Positions 8,627 through 17,762 of a stretch of DNA of 64,000 nt are shown piece by piece; position 1 is the stretch's first letter; each line of letters starts with the position of its first letter. This stretch comes from Legionella sp. (GTDB lineage: Bacteria > Pseudomonadota > Gammaproteobacteria > Legionellales > Legionellaceae), in the NCBI GenBank assembly GCA_013697625.1, contig JACCWN010000050.1:1-64000 (forward strand). The letters are read 5' to 3'. Made by a program: the position numbers and the translations under genes. The notes under the pieces are model-generated. The model was not told the origin of the DNA. It ran no database searches and saw only the letters and a list, made by a program, of their open reading frames with translations.

Positions 8627-9667
8627 ATGTACGCTTTATTATTAGAGCCCCCTTTAATATTACCTATATATCAAAAATTAACGAGTGAAGCTGAGTTTTA
8701 TTTGAAAATCCAAGAATATATTGTCCAAACTCCGGGGCAGTCTATTGTTCTTAACTCTAAGCCGCGGATTGGTCAGTTTTTAACAGGATCGTTTGCACGT
8801 GTCCAAAGAGGATTAGCTGAATCTAAGCTTGCAAATGCTCCACCTGTGAATCTTGAAAAAGAACAGAAAGCAACACCTCAAACTTCGCTTAAAGTGGCCT
8901 TCCTTGCAATGCAGCAACAAATAGATCTCTTCCAAACTACTGAGCAGATAAAAATCGCTGCGGAAAATGCCGTAAAAGAAGCTGAAGCTGCGGATATAGC
9001 TGCAGCACTAGCCGCCGCAGAGAATGCAGAACGTGCCGCGACAAATGCAGCCACAGCAGCATCGGCTGCAGCGTCTTTTGCAACAACTGCCCTAACAGCT
9101 GTAAATGTTGTGGTTGTAACGGTTGCCGCGGCGAAAGCGGCCGCAACTACTGCTGCTGTACATGAAACTGCATTAATATCAGCGAGTAATTCTAAAAACC
9201 AATTTAAAGATGGACGAGAGATGGGGACCAAAATTGCGCCCTATGTCTCTATACAAATTTTACGTGAGAAGGGTTTTGAAAAGGCCGCAAGTATTTTGGA
9301 AGCACAAAATCCCGCATCAAAAATAATGATAGATTCAGCACTGCCCCAAGAAATCCAAAAAGGCATTTTACAAGGCTTATCCACTGCATGTACGAGAATT
9401 GTTCGAATTCTAAACCAAACAGACGGAAATAAAGAGGCAGTTGATTGTTTGTTGGAAGAAATACCAAATTTAGTAGAACAAGCCGAAAGCATAAAAAATT
9501 TGGCCACGCATTTAAAAATGGAACAGGGGCTAGAAATTACCGACACCCTTTTGTCACAACAAGAGGGTACGCAATATTTACAAAGCTCCAGAATGCGTTT
9601 TTATCAACCAGCACCAGAAGTTAGGGGGGCGCCAATATTCGTCGACTCACAAAATAACACAATCTAA
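8627..9667 (+). CDS. alanine-rich orphan protein, possible secreted effector
   Basis: A 346-residue protein from ATG 8627 (a TTG at 8588 would add 13 residues; neither has a convincing ribosome site). No family is recognised. From about residue 95 to 190 the sequence is a long alanine-rich helix (KIAAENAVKEAEAADIAAAL and onwards), likely an extended coiled coil or helical bundle. Around it lie mixed helical regions. A hydrophobic patch (VNVVVVTVAAAKAAA) interrupts the helix and could be membrane-active. The DNA here is richer in GC because of GCN codons. There is no signal peptide. In Legionella-like genomes such orphans are often Dot/Icm substrates, but nothing in the sequence proves it. Confidence 0.6.
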   Translation: MYALLLEPPLILPIYQKLTSEAEFYLKIQEYIVQTPGQSIVLNSKPRIGQFLTGSFARVQRGLAESKLANAPPVNLEKEQKATPQTSLKVAFLAMQQQIDLFQTTEQIKIAAENAVKEAEAADIAAALAAAENAERAATNAATAASAAASFATTALTAVNVVVVTVAAAKAAATTAAVHETALISASNSKNQFKDGREMGTKIAPYVSIQILREKGFEKAASILEAQNPASKIMIDSALPQEIQKGILQGLSTACTRIVRILNQTDGNKEAVDCLLEEIPNLVEQAESIKNLATHLKMEQGLEITDTLLSQQEGTQYLQSSRMRFYQPAPEVRGAPIFVDSQNNTI

Positions 9668-9724
9668 TCCCGTAACCAGTCATGGAAATTTTGTTAATAC
9701 AAGGTTTTATATCTGCAACAGGTT

Positions 9725-9991
9725 TTATATCTGCTCGAAAATCCATTGAAAGAGCCTTTTCTTTAGGCTAGTTGACAGTGCTCTCCGGGATCTTTGATTT
9801 CCTGTTAGGGTGGGGTTTGCCCAAATCAAATAGGGATATTTATTAGTATCTTGCCAATAGATAGGCAGCTCTGAGTAACCGAACTGACCATTATCATGAA
9901 TATCAAAATCAGCCAAGTCGGTCATTTCATAGGTATAAAGTTCATACAGTTGTGCAATGACAGGTTCTTGCTCTACACTTGCTTGGGTCAT
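9725..9991 (-). pseudogene. truncated GNAT acetyltransferase
   Basis: From ATG 9991 the frame begins MTQASVEQEPVIAQLYELYT and continues YEMTDLADFDI and LPIYWQDTNKYPYLIWA. This is the N-terminal third of a GNAT acetyltransferase. The family's next strand (a 'G-F-x-L-V' core and the acetyl-CoA loop) is absent. Instead there are about 30 unrelated residues and a stop, so a deletion has joined the gene to foreign sequence. It overlaps nothing and follows an intact GNAT gene on the same strand. Confidence 0.6.
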
Positions 9992-10010
9992 TTTAATATT
10001 AATGCTGATT

Positions 10011-10565
10011 TCATCTGTCGTTAAATTGGTTGAGTTCGCCTGTTTCAAAACTAAAAACATTCATTGCATAAGGGTCTGGATTTTCAGTTGTTCTTAACTC
10101 ATCTTCTGTTTTAAAAACTTCTGTGTACTTACCTTGGGAAACCTTGGTAATAATTTTGCGCCAAAATTTTACTGCCTTTAAATTATCTGGCATTACAGCT
10201 ACTGACCATTTTCCTGGATGTTCGTTAAATATTTGTTGGGCAACTTTGAAGGCAATTCCTTTACCTTGAAATTTAGCAAGAACGAAGAATTCTCCCATAT
10301 TCCAGTCAACTGGTTCAAGCAAGGTCAATTTATCTAATAGGACAAAGCCCGCAATTTCATTATTAACTCGTATTAAAAAAGCCTCTTCATCTGGAGTTTC
10401 AAAATAATGTTTAAAGTCAATGCATTCAAATAATCCATTTTCAGGGCATTCCCAATCCATAAAAGCGGTTCTATCGTATACGTAAAATCCTGCCATGTTT
10501 TGTATGGTTGGATAGTCTGTGAGAGTAGCTGGAACTAATACAATTTTATCAAAGAGTTTATTCAT
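10011..10565 (-). CDS. GNAT family N-acetyltransferase
   Basis: A 184-residue acetyltransferase. The core GNAT elements are visible: VNNEIAGFVLLDKL (beta strands 2-3), GEFFVLAKFQGKGIAFKVAQ with the acetyl-CoA pyrophosphate loop Q-G-K-G-I-A, and the VMPDNLKAVKFWRK helix. Substrate cannot be told. Its ATG overlaps the stop of the upstream GNAT gene by four bases, so the two are translated together. The protein is cytosolic. The two neighbouring GNAT copies are shortened, while this one appears full length. Confidence 0.8.
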   Translation of the reverse strand: MNKLFDKIVLVPATLTDYPTIQNMAGFYVYDRTAFMDWECPENGLFECIDFKHYFETPDEEAFLIRVNNEIAGFVLLDKLTLLEPVDWNMGEFFVLAKFQGKGIAFKVAQQIFNEHPGKWSVAVMPDNLKAVKFWRKIITKVSQGKYTEVFKTEDELRTTENPDPYAMNVFSFETGELNQFNDR

Positions 10566-10984
10566 ATCGTATTCTCCAAAACCATTTTCATCCCTTCATG
10601 ACTTGCTTCAAAGCCCAATTTTAGGTAAAAATTCTTGGCAGAACTGCGTTGTTTATTGGTGGTTAATTGGATTATTGATGCACCTTTTGATTTGCCATAC
10701 TTGATTGCTTTTTGTATCATCCACTCGCCAATTTTTTGACCTCGGTATTGTTTCAGAACACGCACTGCTTCAATTTGCATTCTGGTTTGACCTGTAAACG
10801 TAAGGGATGGCATGATAGTGAGGTGGCAAGTGCCAATAATTTCGCTATCATTCTCTATGACCATTAAATATTGATTCGAATCATTGTCTATTTTGTGAAA
10901 GGCATTGACATAACGCTTATCTAATTCTGGCTTTGTGGATTCTCGTGTCTGACCGAGTTCGGTGAATATAAAAACATGGCTCAT
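10562..10984 (-). CDS. GNAT family N-acetyltransferase, N-terminus altered
   Basis: About 140 residues from ATG 10984 (a TTG at 11011 is an alternative). It has LGQTRESTKPELDKRYVNAF, then EIIGTCHLTIMPSLTF, QIEAVRVLKQYRGQKIGEWM with the acetyl-CoA loop Q-Y-R-G-Q-K-I-G, and the terminal FYLKLGFEASHEGMKM. Relatives have about 20 more residues before LGQTRES (a first beta strand and helix). Here those residues are replaced by unrelated MSHVFIFTE, so the 5' end seems to have been lost at the junction with the fragment upstream. It may therefore be impaired. It forms an overlapping pair with the next GNAT gene. Confidence 0.65.
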   Translation of the reverse strand: MSHVFIFTELGQTRESTKPELDKRYVNAFHKIDNDSNQYLMVIENDSEIIGTCHLTIMPSLTFTGQTRMQIEAVRVLKQYRGQKIGEWMIQKAIKYGKSKGASIIQLTTNKQRSSAKNFYLKLGFEASHEGMKMVLENTI

Positions 10985-10991
10985 AATTGGC

Positions 10992-11189
10992 TCACAAAAA
11001 ATTAGAGTCAATTGGATAATTAAATTGATACCAAAAATCTGGTGGCGGTTTTGTCCAAATTATATATAATACGGTGGGATTGGGGTCCATCATTTTAGAG
11101 GCGTTTGCCCACCAAATTGCATGCTTACATTTTAAGTATTGTTTGATTGATCCCTCCTCTTTGAATCTAGGTGCAGTATGATTATTTTG
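10992..11189 (-). pseudogene. unidentified open-frame fragment upstream of the GNAT genes
   Basis: The minus-strand frame between stops 11192 and 10992 has no ATG. It reads through KHAIWWANASKMMDPNPTVL, YIIWTKPPPDFWYQ and FNYPIDSN, rich in tryptophan and proline and protein-like in composition. I do not recognise the family. Its 3' end lies just in front of the altered GNAT start, which supports a deletion that fused two genes. Confidence 0.3.
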
Positions 11190-11232
11190 TTATACTGCCT
11201 GCCTTCAGTTAGTAGAAATAAAGTAGTCTATT

Positions 11233-13959
11233 GTGGAACAAAAAATTAAATCAATTGCCAGGTTAATATTGGCTCCATCAGGGCTTTTACATATTGCTTA
11301 CCATTTTGATGGTGAGGATTCCCATGCTGATGTTCACCAAGCGCCTATTGTTGAAGCCTTTTTGCAATCTCAAGAACAGGGCTTGCTGCAATTACTGACC
11401 TCAAAAATAGATAATAGTTGGTCTTTGGCATTGAAGTATTGGCGAAATTATATCGCGATGTATGCCTCACAACTGTGTAATTTTGCTACTCAATCCGGGC
11501 CAATCATTGACCCTATTCCACCACCTAATGAAACGATTCTTAACGACTGGTTGTTAAAAATACCACCGATGCCAGGTGGAGAGTATCTGACAACTGATCT
11601 GTTGGCATCGATTTGGTTGTCATTGGATGCATGGTGTCGAGAATTCATTGCATCAAACCCGGAAGGTATTACCGGTTTTTTAAAAAAACACCTGCCTGCT
11701 TGGCAACAAGTAGGGCGAGTTTGTTTTAATTTGGCTGAAAACAAACAAGATCCCAATTATCCCTTTGCTTTTATTGCAACCTATACGGCAAGCCTTACAG
11801 CTTCACGCGATGTTCAACACAAACCACTTCGTGATGCTCTTCAAGAATATGCAGGCAATACGAATAAATTGGCGCTTTATAATCTATTAAAACCCATCCA
11901 AACGGCTGCAACACAGTGTGAGTGGGTGCGCGAGGTCTTGGATAGTCATGATATTTATCATCCAATGGCTTGGACCTCTGGCGAAGCTTACCAGTTGCTG
12001 CAATCTATTCCACAATTAGAGGCGGCGGGTCTCGTTGTAAAATGTCCTGACTGGTGGAAGAAACGTTTAAAACCGCGGGTGCAGGTCAATATTGGTGGGA
12101 AAAAGAATACGCTTTTATCAGCGGATACATTGCTCAATTTCAATGTAATGGTCGCGATTGATGGAGAGCCACTTTCTCGTGAAGAGTTGGATGCTATTTA
12201 TCAATCCGAAACGGGGTTAATCATGTTACGCGGGCAATATGTTGAAATTGACAAGGAAAAATTGCAGCAGGCATTGGATCATTGGCAATCTATACAGAAA
12301 AAAGCAGGCACCGGGCTGTCTTTCATTGAAGGCATGCGACTCTTGGCGGGTGTTGGTAGTGATTTAGTCGATACCGATTTTTCAGAAGAATTGCATGAGT
12401 GGTCAACCGTGCAGGCGAGTGAATCATTGCGTGCAATATTGGAAAGTATTCGTCATCCGGAGACTATTCAAACCATACAGCTCGGTTCTGAGTTAAAAGC
12501 AACCCTCAGACCTTATCAAGCGATTGGAGTGAATTGGCTGGATTTATTAACCAACTTAGGTTTAGGCGCATGTCTTGCGGATGATATGGGTCTTGGAAAA
12601 ACGATTCAAGTGATTGCATTGTTGTTGCTTCAAAAGAAAAAGAAGCTGAATAATCCAAGTCTTCTCGTGTTGCCTGCTTCTTTGTTAGGCAATTGGAAGT
12701 CTGAAATGCAGCGTTTTGCACCTACATTGAAGGTCTTATTTTTCCATAGTTCGGAGTTACATCGTAGTGATTTAGAAGGCATTGCTGCAAATGCGCTCAA
12801 TACCTTAGGTGAATGGGATTTGGTAGTGACCACCTATGGAATGTTGCAAGGTCAATCTTGGTTAACCAGAACCTGTTGGCATTTGATTATTCTTGATGAG
12901 GCGCAGGCCATCAAAAATCCCGCTTCAGAGCAAACCAAGTTGACGAAGACTCTAAAGGGACATGCCAAAATTGCCTTAACGGGAACACCGATTGAAAATC
13001 GTTTGGGGGATTTATGGTCGCTGTATGATTTTATTTGTCCTGGATTATTAGGAACAAGCAGTCGATTTAAACAATTTATTAAGTCGATTGAAACTAATGA
13101 TAAAGCCTCTTATGCCCCTTTACGTCAATTGATCCAGCCCTATCTTTTACGACGCTTAAAAACCGACAAATCGATCATTGATGATTTACCGGATAAGACC
13201 GAAATGAAAGTCTGGTGTGCCTTATCCAAAGAGCAACTGAAACTGTACACGCAAGCAGTTTTTGACATGAAACGTGCATTAGAATCGACAGAAACCAGCA
13301 TTCAACGTAAAGGGTTGGTCTTAGCTTATTTGACACGTTTTAAACAAATCTGTAATCATCCAGGGCAATTACTTGGAGATAAAGATTACCATGAAAAGAG
13401 AAGTGGAAAGTTTGAACGCTTAGCTTATCTATACGATGAAATTGCAACAAGACAAGAAAAAGTATTGATTTTTACCCAATATCGAGAAATGACTGTTGCT
13501 ATTACAACGTTTTTAGAACAACGTTTTGGCGCTAAAGGTTTGATATTGCATGGAGGAACTCCAGTTACAAAACGAAAAGAATTGGTTGACCAATTTCAAG
13601 AAGAACAAGGGCCACCGTTTTTTGTATTGTCTTTGAAAGCAGGAGGCACGGGGCTTAATTTGACCGCGGCAAGCCACGTGATTCATTTTGACCGCTGGTG
13701 GAATCCTGCCGTTGAAAATCAAGCCACTGATCGTGCTTTTCGTATTGGGCAAAAACGCAATGTTCTGGTGCATAAAATGATATGCAAGGGTACGATTGAA
13801 GAAAAAATAGACCAATTGATTGCTGAAAAAGTATCATTGGCATCGGATTTGTTACAAGTGAACGGAGAATCCCTGTTGACTGAAATGAATGATCAGCAGC
13901 TGCTGGATTTAGTCCGTTTGGATATCAATCAAATAATGGATGAGGAAATACCAATATGA
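11233..13959 (+). CDS. SNF2-family DEAD/DEAH helicase
   Basis: A 908-residue Swi2/Snf2-type ATPase starting at GTG 11233. The N-terminal half (1-420) carries the bacterial SNF2 N-domain. The motor follows: ADDMGLGKTIQ with the Walker A lysine (motif I, D450-T457), ILDEAQAIKN (motif II, DEAQ 555-558), LTGTPIENRLGDLWSLYDF (motif III), and in the second RecA lobe LSLKAGGTGLNLTAA and QATDRAFRIGQ (motif VI, 830-840). Such proteins translocate on double-stranded DNA. Its TGA overlaps the ATG of the SWIM protein gene by four bases, and the pairing resembles the ywqA-ywqB arrangement of Bacillus. The biological role in bacteria is unsettled. Confidence 0.93.
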   Translation: MEQKIKSIARLILAPSGLLHIAYHFDGEDSHADVHQAPIVEAFLQSQEQGLLQLLTSKIDNSWSLALKYWRNYIAMYASQLCNFATQSGPIIDPIPPPNETILNDWLLKIPPMPGGEYLTTDLLASIWLSLDAWCREFIASNPEGITGFLKKHLPAWQQVGRVCFNLAENKQDPNYPFAFIATYTASLTASRDVQHKPLRDALQEYAGNTNKLALYNLLKPIQTAATQCEWVREVLDSHDIYHPMAWTSGEAYQLLQSIPQLEAAGLVVKCPDWWKKRLKPRVQVNIGGKKNTLLSADTLLNFNVMVAIDGEPLSREELDAIYQSETGLIMLRGQYVEIDKEKLQQALDHWQSIQKKAGTGLSFIEGMRLLAGVGSDLVDTDFSEELHEWSTVQASESLRAILESIRHPETIQTIQLGSELKATLRPYQAIGVNWLDLLTNLGLGACLADDMGLGKTIQVIALLLLQKKKKLNNPSLLVLPASLLGNWKSEMQRFAPTLKVLFFHSSELHRSDLEGIAANALNTLGEWDLVVTTYGMLQGQSWLTRTCWHLIILDEAQAIKNPASEQTKLTKTLKGHAKIALTGTPIENRLGDLWSLYDFICPGLLGTSSRFKQFIKSIETNDKASYAPLRQLIQPYLLRRLKTDKSIIDDLPDKTEMKVWCALSKEQLKLYTQAVFDMKRALESTETSIQRKGLVLAYLTRFKQICNHPGQLLGDKDYHEKRSGKFERLAYLYDEIATRQEKVLIFTQYREMTVAITTFLEQRFGAKGLILHGGTPVTKRKELVDQFQEEQGPPFFVLSLKAGGTGLNLTAASHVIHFDRWWNPAVENQATDRAFRIGQKRNVLVHKMICKGTIEEKIDQLIAEKVSLASDLLQVNGESLLTEMNDQQLLDLVRLDINQIMDEEIPI

Positions 13960-14891
13960 GATGGGCACCTTATGTTCCTGTTGCCGAAAGACGTGCAATC
14001 GCGCTTAAGAAAATGCAGCAATTAAAAAAGAAAGGCCATATGATTCAACCGATTGAAATTCAAGGCCGCACGATTGCAAGCACGTTTTGGGGCAAAGCCT
14101 GGTGTTCACACCTGGAATCGTTTTGTGATTATGACAACCGTCTGCCGCGTGGTCGTACCTATGTACGCAATGGCTCAGTCTGTCATCTTGAAATCGGCAA
14201 AGGGCAAGTAAAGGCAATGGTTTCTGGCGGTTCGATTTATAATATCAAGATTGCAATTGAACCCTTGGTGCTTGAGAACTGGCAAACGATTAAAAGTACC
14301 TGCATGGGTAAAATCAGTTCCTTGCTTGATTTTCTGTCTGGAAAATTATCAACCGGTGTCATGGATGTGGTGTGCCACCCTGAAGGTGGCTTATTTCCAT
14401 TGTCACATGATTTACAGCTACATTGCGATTGCCCTGATTGGGCGACGATGTGTAAGCATGTGGCGGCTGTATTATATGGCGTGGGTTCACGTCTTGATGC
14501 CGATCCTGCTCAGCTATTCAAATTACGCGGGGTTAATTTTGAAGAGTTGATTGATGTGAATCAGGCGGTGTTGAATGTTACTTCAACGCAATCGGGTCGA
14601 AGAAAACGACTGGATGATACGGCATTTACGGATGTATTTAATTTTGAAACAGCGGAAGAATCGACAAATAACCTGTCACCCGCGGTGTTGCATCACGCCC
14701 CCATGAATTTTCCAAAACGCCTGACAGGACAGACTATTTTAGAAAAACGTACTCAGCTGCAACTCACTAAAAATGAGTTTGCAAAACGGATTGGCGTAAG
14801 TGTGACGTCAATCACCTTATGGGAAGCCAAAGGTGATAAGACGATCACACCACACACGGTTTCATTGAAGAAATTACAGGACGCTTGGTAG
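13956..14891 (+). CDS. SWIM zinc-finger protein with C-terminal XRE helix-turn-helix
   Basis: A 311-residue protein. The SWIM zinc-binding motif is complete: C157-x-C159, six residues, C166-x-H168 in CDCPDWATMCKHVAAV. The N-terminal part (FWGKAWCSHLESFCDYDNRL, RGRTYVRNGSV) is the conserved region of SNF2-associated SWIM proteins. The last 60 residues (ILEKRTQLQLTKNEFAKRIG, SITLWEAKG) form an XRE-type helix-turn-helix that ordinary SWIM partners do not all have, suggesting direct DNA recognition. It is translationally coupled to the SNF2 helicase, so the two probably act as one DNA-bound machine. Confidence 0.85.
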   Translation: MRWAPYVPVAERRAIALKKMQQLKKKGHMIQPIEIQGRTIASTFWGKAWCSHLESFCDYDNRLPRGRTYVRNGSVCHLEIGKGQVKAMVSGGSIYNIKIAIEPLVLENWQTIKSTCMGKISSLLDFLSGKLSTGVMDVVCHPEGGLFPLSHDLQLHCDCPDWATMCKHVAAVLYGVGSRLDADPAQLFKLRGVNFEELIDVNQAVLNVTSTQSGRRKRLDDTAFTDVFNFETAEESTNNLSPAVLHHAPMNFPKRLTGQTILEKRTQLQLTKNEFAKRIGVSVTSITLWEAKGDKTITPHTVSLKKLQDAW

Positions 14892-15050
14892 AGAATACTT
14901 ATAATCAATCGAGTGCGCATGTTTTTCTAGGCATTTGGTGGAACCACAGAGGGATAGGCCTCACAATAAGATACTTGCTTAATCCACACTCCTACCATTT
15001 TTTATAAAGGAAGCAAAATAATATTATTCCTTATCGCAACCACTTGCCCA

Positions 15051-15159
15051 CTTATTCATCGGCTGAATTGCAAAACCTATATGATGCAGCCAATAGGTCT
15101 GTGCAAAAAAAGAAAGTGGTGTTGTACTCACTTTATTGCGCAAATCAAGTAACAGAGCA
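15051..15159 (+). repeat. copy A of a duplicated integrase 3' end
   Basis: About 108 bases are nearly identical to 18657-18766 (a few substitutions and one missing base). The shared segment encodes YSSAELQNLYDAAN, the extreme C-terminus of a tyrosine recombinase beginning at the catalytic tyrosine. Upstream of it the integrase sequence is absent, so this is a scar left by an earlier integration or recombination event. Positions 14892-15050 and 15160-15462 hold no recognisable gene. Confidence 0.7.
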
Positions 15160-15462
15160 TTTAAAAAAAACCCTCTCTTGGTTGGTTATTGCAGAATCCA
15201 CTTTACATATAGGAGAAATCTTAAAATATTTATCTCGTACTTTTAAAAATGGAGCTTCAATGCATGTATATAGTTGCCAACCACTAAAAATGCTAACTAA
15301 TCCAAGTATCAATTTATATGTTCATGCCCTCGTTTTCATGAGGAACCTTTATCAGTAGCAAGCCATAATAAAATGATTTTTAATATACTAAATGGTTTAT
15401 TAATATTCAATTTTATTTTTTTAGGGTATAATATTTAATTATTTTCAAAAATAGAAGTTGAT

Positions 15463-16222
15463 ATGAGTTTTGATACCCACCCTGATTTAGTCGTGCAACC
15501 TTATTTAAATGGGGTTCGATTAGTAAAACCTAAAAATGATTTTAATTTATTTCCAAATATAGGCAGTTTGTTCACTATGCCTCTTATGATATATTTTGTT
15601 GATTTTGAAGCGACATTTATTGATGGTAATCATTTCACATGCCTTACCAACATTCCCGGCAATAAGGGTTATTATTCTGATAAAGATTTAAAAAATACCC
15701 CACTGAATAAATTGTTTAAAAAAGAAACAGTGGAATTGTTCACACATCATAACAACAATATTTTAACAAGGAAACGATTGACGGTATATGAAGAATTATC
15801 TTTGCGTTTGGATGAAGTAACATTTGCAGGTATTTCATTTAAATTTCCGGTATTTGGCCTTGATGATAAAATCATGGGTATTTTTGGAATCTCTGCCTTA
15901 ACCACTAAATCGATTTTTAAAGAGGCTGAAGACTTTTCTGATTCCATGGAACGAATTTACCAGACCAGGCTAATTCCTTGTTATAGAAATTTATTATCGG
16001 GATTTAGTCTAGAGGGGATGTATTTTACAAAACAGGAAATCAGATGTCTGCGTCTACTGGTTGCTGGCAAAACCATGAAATTAATAAGGTCAACATTTGG
16101 AACTTTCCCCACGAACTGTAGAGCATTATATCGAGAATATAAAACAGAAATTAAATGTTACAAGCAAATCTGAATTGATTGAAAAGGTTGTCCAGGAGCT
16201 TTGGCCAGAAATGTTATTTTAG
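15463..16222 (+). pseudogene. LuxR-type transcriptional regulator, frameshifted in the HTH
   Basis: The frame from ATG 15463 gives an N-terminal sensor-like domain of about 170 residues (LTVYEELSLRLDE, FPVFGLDDKIMGIFGISA) and FTKQEIRCLRLLVAGKTMK, the start of a LuxR/GerE helix-turn-helix. One base is gained or lost near 16085. The continuation is then in the next frame: QHLELSPRTVEHYIENIK, LNVTSKSELIEKVV and a stop at 16222. Restoring the base gives a complete LuxR-type regulator. As it stands the DNA-binding domain is destroyed. It lies inside the island between the two integrase copies. Confidence 0.7.
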
Positions 16223-16566
16223 GGCTTATGTTAAAACCGCTTGCGGGCGCATTCCATCCGAAATACTCTTTAAAAATAAAGAAGCCTTTGCAGGCAATTT
16301 GAAAAGACATACTTCTGCGGGGCAGACCTTAGTGTCATTTTAGTGGCACGGGATGGCAAAAAATTAACTTTAATCAATAGTCCCACGGTGCGATTCCGTC
16401 AGGGCATCAATTGAACGGGGCTTTAAATAGTACTTCCAGAAGCTTCCTGCAGTACTACTGGGGGCACTAGCAGATAACAACAGCAATCAATCAAAACAGT
16501 CCCATAGCAAACTTAGAGTGCCAGATATAGAATAAGCACTTTCTCGTTAATGAAGGATTATTAACA
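16223..16566. other. gap with degraded sequence
   Basis: Only short broken frames are seen on both strands, with interspersed stops. The region looks like eroded coding DNA of the island, but no family can be assigned. Confidence 0.3.
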
Positions 16567-16776
16567 TGCTATGGTCCTTCTGACTCTTTATCTGCTATGA
16601 GGCGACTTTATAGTGCTTACAGATCATCAAACAAAATAAAATTATATTTAGCAGAAGTGGACTCAAAGCCTGTTGCTACGATATTAGGGTTTCATAGTAC
16701 CAATACAATCGAATACAATATTATCAAAGTGTTTATTCATATCGTGTCAATGGGCGGTCAAATGGAGCCAGTTTAA
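16567..16776 (+). pseudogene. possible GNAT-like fragment
   Basis: A 70-codon open stretch without start reads RLYSAYRSSNKIKLYLAEVD and SKPVATILGFHSTN. The 'L-Y-L-A-E-x-D-x-K-P-V-A-T-I' strand resembles the beta2-beta3 region of GNAT acetyltransferases. It ends in the IS21-type terminal sequence, so the IS has cut the gene. Low confidence. Confidence 0.25.
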
Positions 16777-17296
16777 AGCGCCCCAAATTCTCAAAATTTG
16801 GGTGGTATATTCAGTGATTTCTCTCCAAAATTCAACCTTAATTTTTGTCATTTTTTGTGTTTAAAATTCCGATAACTATTCCCTTCCAGAATTACTTTAT
16901 AGGCACCATGCCCGAATCTATCGATGGTAGCTGCTCCGAGTAATTTATTGGGGAAAGCATCTCCACCTCGGAGAAATCAAGATTACTGGTAATGAGGGTG
17001 AAGGCCTTTTCGTAACGTTCTGCAATTAACTCGTGTAAGTCTTCATCCTGTGGGGAGCGAAAGGGTTTTAAACCAAAATCATCTATTATTAGCAAAGGAA
17101 TCTTGATGAGCTGTTGAAGTTTTTTATCATAGTCTCCAATGGCCCTAGCAGCTTGTAGTTCTCTAAACAGTTGTGTTTGGGTGAAAAATAAAACATCTAT
17201 TTCAAGCCTTACAGCACAATGGGCGATAGCCTGAGCCAGATGACTTTTACCTGTGCCGCAGGGTCCTACAATGAGTATGGGCACTTTTTCATTCAC
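16746..17296 (-). mobile_element. IS21-type element remnant
   Basis: The words TCAATGGGCGGTCAAATGG near 16748 resemble the conserved tip of IS21-type elements, and a truncated istB follows in the expected orientation, reading toward that tip. The istA gene and the opposite end are missing, so only one end of the element survives. Confidence 0.5.
16848..17296 (-). pseudogene. istB: istB, IS21 helper ATPase, truncated and frameshifted
   Basis: The frame from 17296 starts VPILIVGPCGTGKSHLAQAI, with Walker A GPCGTGKS, and continues through LIIDDFGLKP (Walker B) and ERYEKAFTLITSNLDFSEVE. The roughly 90 N-terminal residues of IstB are missing. A frameshift near 16955 puts the family's C-terminal AFPNKLLGAATIDRF and HGAYKVILEGNSYR in another frame, which ends at 16848. 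IstB normally loads the IstA transposase onto DNA. This copy cannot. Confidence 0.75.
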
Positions 17297-17464
17297 AAAG
17301 CGACAGCTAGTAAATGTTCTTTTATTTTCTGCTGACTGATTTTAAGGACTGATTTTTGTGTAACTTGTCCATTGACAAAATAATAGAAAAATACTATAAG
17401 TTATGTACAATTAATAACAATACTGAGCAAAAATGAATCCTCTCATTTTACAAAAAAACGACTT

Positions 17465-17674
17465 GTGTTTGTATTTAGCATCTTACTAATTACTACTTTT
17501 ATGTTTCCGTTTACGTCCTTTGCATGTGCTTGGGATCAAATTTCCTGTACATGCGTTCCCTCAGATCCGAAGGGGCCGTCTCAGTTACCAAAAACTATAT
17601 GCGCTGTTTTTGATTTACCCTGTGCTGTATCATGTCCCCTTTATGGAACACCTTACATAGGTTATTGGAAGTAA
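17465..17674 (+). CDS. small cysteine-rich secreted peptide (uncertain)
   Basis: A 69-residue frame starting at GTG 17465. The first 21 residues (FSILLITTFMFPFTSFACA) are a hydrophobic signal sequence with an A-x-A type cleavage site. The remaining 48 have seven cysteines (CAWDQISCTCVPS, ICAVFDLPCAVSCPLYG), so disulphide bonds in the periplasm or outside are likely. An ATG at 17433 would give a better lysine/arginine-bearing signal peptide (MNPLILQK...) but is out of frame by one base at an A7 run (17452-17458). Either the gene is frameshifted or the GTG is used. No family is recognised. Confidence 0.4.
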   Translation: MFVFSILLITTFMFPFTSFACAWDQISCTCVPSDPKGPSQLPKTICAVFDLPCAVSCPLYGTPYIGYWK

Positions 17675-17762
17675 GGTTTAATTAAAATGGCAAAGTCAAC
17701 TCAGGCCATAAAATCCTAATCTTAACAATATAAATCAAAGAGTTATCTCTCATATAAACTGC

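Noticed and set aside
8878-9546. Long minus-strand open frames opposite the alanine-rich gene
   Set aside because: They mirror GC-rich alanine codons, have no ribosome sites, and their composition is the complement artefact of the plus-strand gene.
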